Assembly: GCA_034620365.1 (NCBI GenBank)
Contig: JAQGEQ010000339.1
Coordinates: 1-64,000 of the forward strand
DNA: 64,000 nucleotides
Direction of reading: 5' to 3'
DNA from: Pegea sp. RAD2-039
Taxonomy: Eukaryota; Chordata; Thaliacea; Salpida; Salpidae
Shown piece after piece: positions 61,753-64,000 of the stretch. The notes beneath the pieces were generated by a model. It made no database searches and was not told the origin of the DNA. It was given only the letters and a program-made list of their open reading frames with translations. A program made the translations under genes and the position numbers. The stretch's first letter is position 1. Each line of letters begins with the position of its first letter.

Positions 61753-63763
61753 ATGTTTATAAAGAGAAATTTGATATATAGTTTTAACAGAAGTTCTTTA
61801 AAATTCTTCAAAACAAAAATGAGTTCTAAGCATTTAGATGTAAGCAGCGCTATTGATAAAAAGGGAACATTTGTCAGAAAAGATTCGGCATTCAGAGATT
61901 TTATAACTGGTAAATTTTTGAAAACATTTCCTTTGAATATTTTTAGTAATTTGGAAATATTTTTGTGATGCTTAATTTATGTTTGTAAATTTTGCAGAAG
62001 GTGGAGAATTTGCACCAGAGCCTAACAGATACCATCTTTATGTTTCATATGCTTGTCCTTGGGCTCATCGAGCTTTGATTATGAGAAGGTCTGTATATTT
62101 AGCTCTTTTTCGATATCAGTTTTTAACATCTAAAATGTAAATTTTTACAAATATCTTAGGCTTAAAGGATTAGAAAAAGTTATATCTGTGACTTGTGTGG
62201 ATTATCTAATGGGTTCAAATGGTTGGAGGTTTAACGAAAAGGTTTTTAAAATTGTTTATTAGGTCGTAGAAAATAAAAAATAAGTTTTTTAGACACACAA
62301 ATGAAAATTTGTGATGAAAACGTCATGTTGAAACTATTACATATATAACTGAATATCAACTGTTTCAATTTATAATATTACAATTAATTTGTTAATTTTT
62401 GCCAATATAGGTTGATGGTTGTGAAGCTGATCCAGTCTTTGGAGCCACTTTCCTGAAAGAGATATATAAAAAAGTCTCACCAAGTATTAATTTTTCAAAT
62501 GATTCTTAAGTTATAAAAATATTTTTCCCAATTTGTAGGTTATGAAGGTCGTATTACTGTTCCAATTCTATTTGATAAAAAATCTCATAAAATTGTCAAC
62601 AATGAGTCCAGTGAAATTATTCGGATGTTAAATATATCGATGAATAAATTCTGTGAGACTGATGAACAAAAAAGTCTGGATTTCTATCCTAAAAGTCATC
62701 AAAGATCAATTGATGAGGTCAACTCCTGGATATATGAGTGAGTTTGAGAATATTAAAGAGTTTCCATTAAATTTATTGATTAAAAAATGATTTAAGAAAT
62801 ATCAACAATGGTGTCTATAAAAGTGGATTTGCTCAGAGTCAAAATGCTTACGACGAAGCAGTCACTTTGCTTTTTAAGCACCTTGATAAGGTACATGAAA
62901 TATTTAAGTAAATACTTGAACTTATAGATGAAACTTCAGGTAGAGGATATTTTATCAAAGCAGCGATATATTTGTGGAAGTCAAATAACTGAAGGTGATA
63001 TACGTTTATTTACAACACTAGTTCGATTTGATCTTGTCTATCACGGTCATTTTAAGGTTTTTTGCAGTTTATTATTTACAAAATTTCAACTGTAGCATGT
63101 ACAAACTTATATGTCTGTGAAAACACTTTTGGATGTAACTTAACAATAATCGAATTTAACAGTAATCGAATTTCAAATCTCTAAAATTTTAGTGCAACAA
63201 AAAACGAATTATTGATTATCCAAATATGTGGCCTTATCTTCGGGACTTATTCCAGCAAACAGGCTTTGGTGATACTACAAATAAAGAACATATTTGTAAA
63301 CATTATCAAGTAAGTTAATCAATAAAATGAAAATAAACTTACATTTTAAGAATTTTCTTTTTATAATTTTTTTTTCGAATATGTGGTTACAAAAAGCCGT
63401 CATCGACTGACTTGAAATTTCAGAAACTATTATTTACTTGTGGTGTAAAGCATAAAATTCTATAGATAGAGTTTTTTTGTTGAAACTTTGCTAAATCACA
63501 ATGATAATGCATTTTTCAAATAGATTTGTTTCGACTATTTGACAAATTAATATAAAATTCATTGAACATTTATTACCAAAATTTGTTAAAATGTCTTTAG
63601 CTTTTTTAAATGACCAGTTACCAAATAATTTATATTTTTTATGATTTGTGTTCATCTTCAACAGATGAGTCACACAAACATTAATCCTTTTGGCATAGTG
63701 TACATCGGACCCGACTTAGACTTCTCAGAACCGCATGGCCGAAACAACAAATTCTTGTGCTGA
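61753..63763 (+). CDS. Glutathionyl-hydroquinone reductase (Xi-class GST)
   Basis: Nine exons: 61753-61909, 61998-62088, 62160-62241, 62411-62483, 62539-62737, 62797-62890, 62940-63056, 63193-63309 and 63665-63763, giving 342 residues (family about 320-370). The first 23 residues are basic and amphipathic and may target mitochondria; a second Met (61819, MSSKH) would make a cytosolic form. The thioredoxin-like half has [12 protein letters not shown] and [11 protein letters not shown] with catalytic Cys72, then GWRFNE and [13 protein letters not shown]. After [25 protein letters not shown] comes the all-helical half, with [41 protein letters not shown], and the diagnostic [20 protein letters not shown]. 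These enzymes use glutathione to reduce glutathionyl-hydroquinones and are known mainly from bacteria, fungi and plants. Eight introns show the gene is long resident. Confidence 0.93.
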
Positions 63764-64000
63764 AAAAGAAAGATTCTTTTAGAAAGATCAAATATTACGA
63801 TGTCCGATTTCATATTGTACTATGTCATCATCTATTACTCAGTTATTTTGCACTTTATTCAAGAAATTATTCTCATCTTGGATTGTAGTTGGTTTTCAAC
63901 GCACGACTTGTAGATTAACAACTTTAAAAGCAGTTCCACTTTTTGTAAATGTTCCTTTTTGGTTTCAGCCGATTTTTTCATCGTTTTTTATTATTTGCTT

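Overview
The window reads as nuclear DNA from an AT-rich metazoan with short introns. Support comes from GT-AG introns in nearly every gene, 46-58 nt introns dominating one 22-exon gene, animal-type families (MORC2, SANBR, PGAM5, COA4, PITHD1, SLC16 transporter, thyroglobulin type-1/TIL modules) and decayed LINEs. The species cannot be fixed from the sequence. Very high AT with roughly 50-nt introns would suit a flatworm, rotifer or another compact invertebrate genome.

Layout. 1-9 kb is a graveyard of old retroelements: two or three LINE fragments, one old LTR-retroelement fossil, and two copies of a dispersed repeat whose third copy lies at 31.8 kb. 9.2-15.5 kb holds two lineage-specific-looking genes: a three-exon lysine-rich protein followed by a truncated duplicate, and a six-exon coiled-coil protein with a CRE/TATA promoter. 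19.5-21.8 kb is a nine-exon secreted protein (TIL, four thyroglobulin-1-like modules, TIL) in which every intron is phase 1. A tRNA-derived SINE sits near 26 kb. 28.0-30.5 kb is a monocarboxylate-transporter-like gene whose frame breaks at TTT-TGA. 32.7-35.5 kb is a ten-exon multi-pass membrane protein that I do not recognise.

The middle, 37-43 kb, carries three genes with uninterrupted coding regions: PGAM5, COA4 and SANBR. COA4 and SANBR lie 24 nt apart in the same reading frame with no AG in the spacer, so they look like one dicistronic message. From 44 kb on, the minus strand holds the last exons of an unrecognised Cys-containing basic protein, then MORC2. A small acidic two-exon gene (57.9 kb, plus) follows, then PITHD1 (minus), which diverges from a glutathionyl-hydroquinone reductase gene (plus) that runs to 63.8 kb.

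Functionally there is a mitochondrial pair (PGAM5, COA4), two chromatin-linked genes (SANBR, MORC2), two transporter or membrane proteins and one redox enzyme; nothing shows they act as one pathway. Exon joins were derived by reading splice sites and checking that phases and lengths agree. They are predictions without transcript support. The most unusual features are the in-frame COA4-SANBR dicistron, the possible +1 frameshift site in the transporter, and the bacterial/fungal/plant-type reductase in an intron-bearing animal gene.
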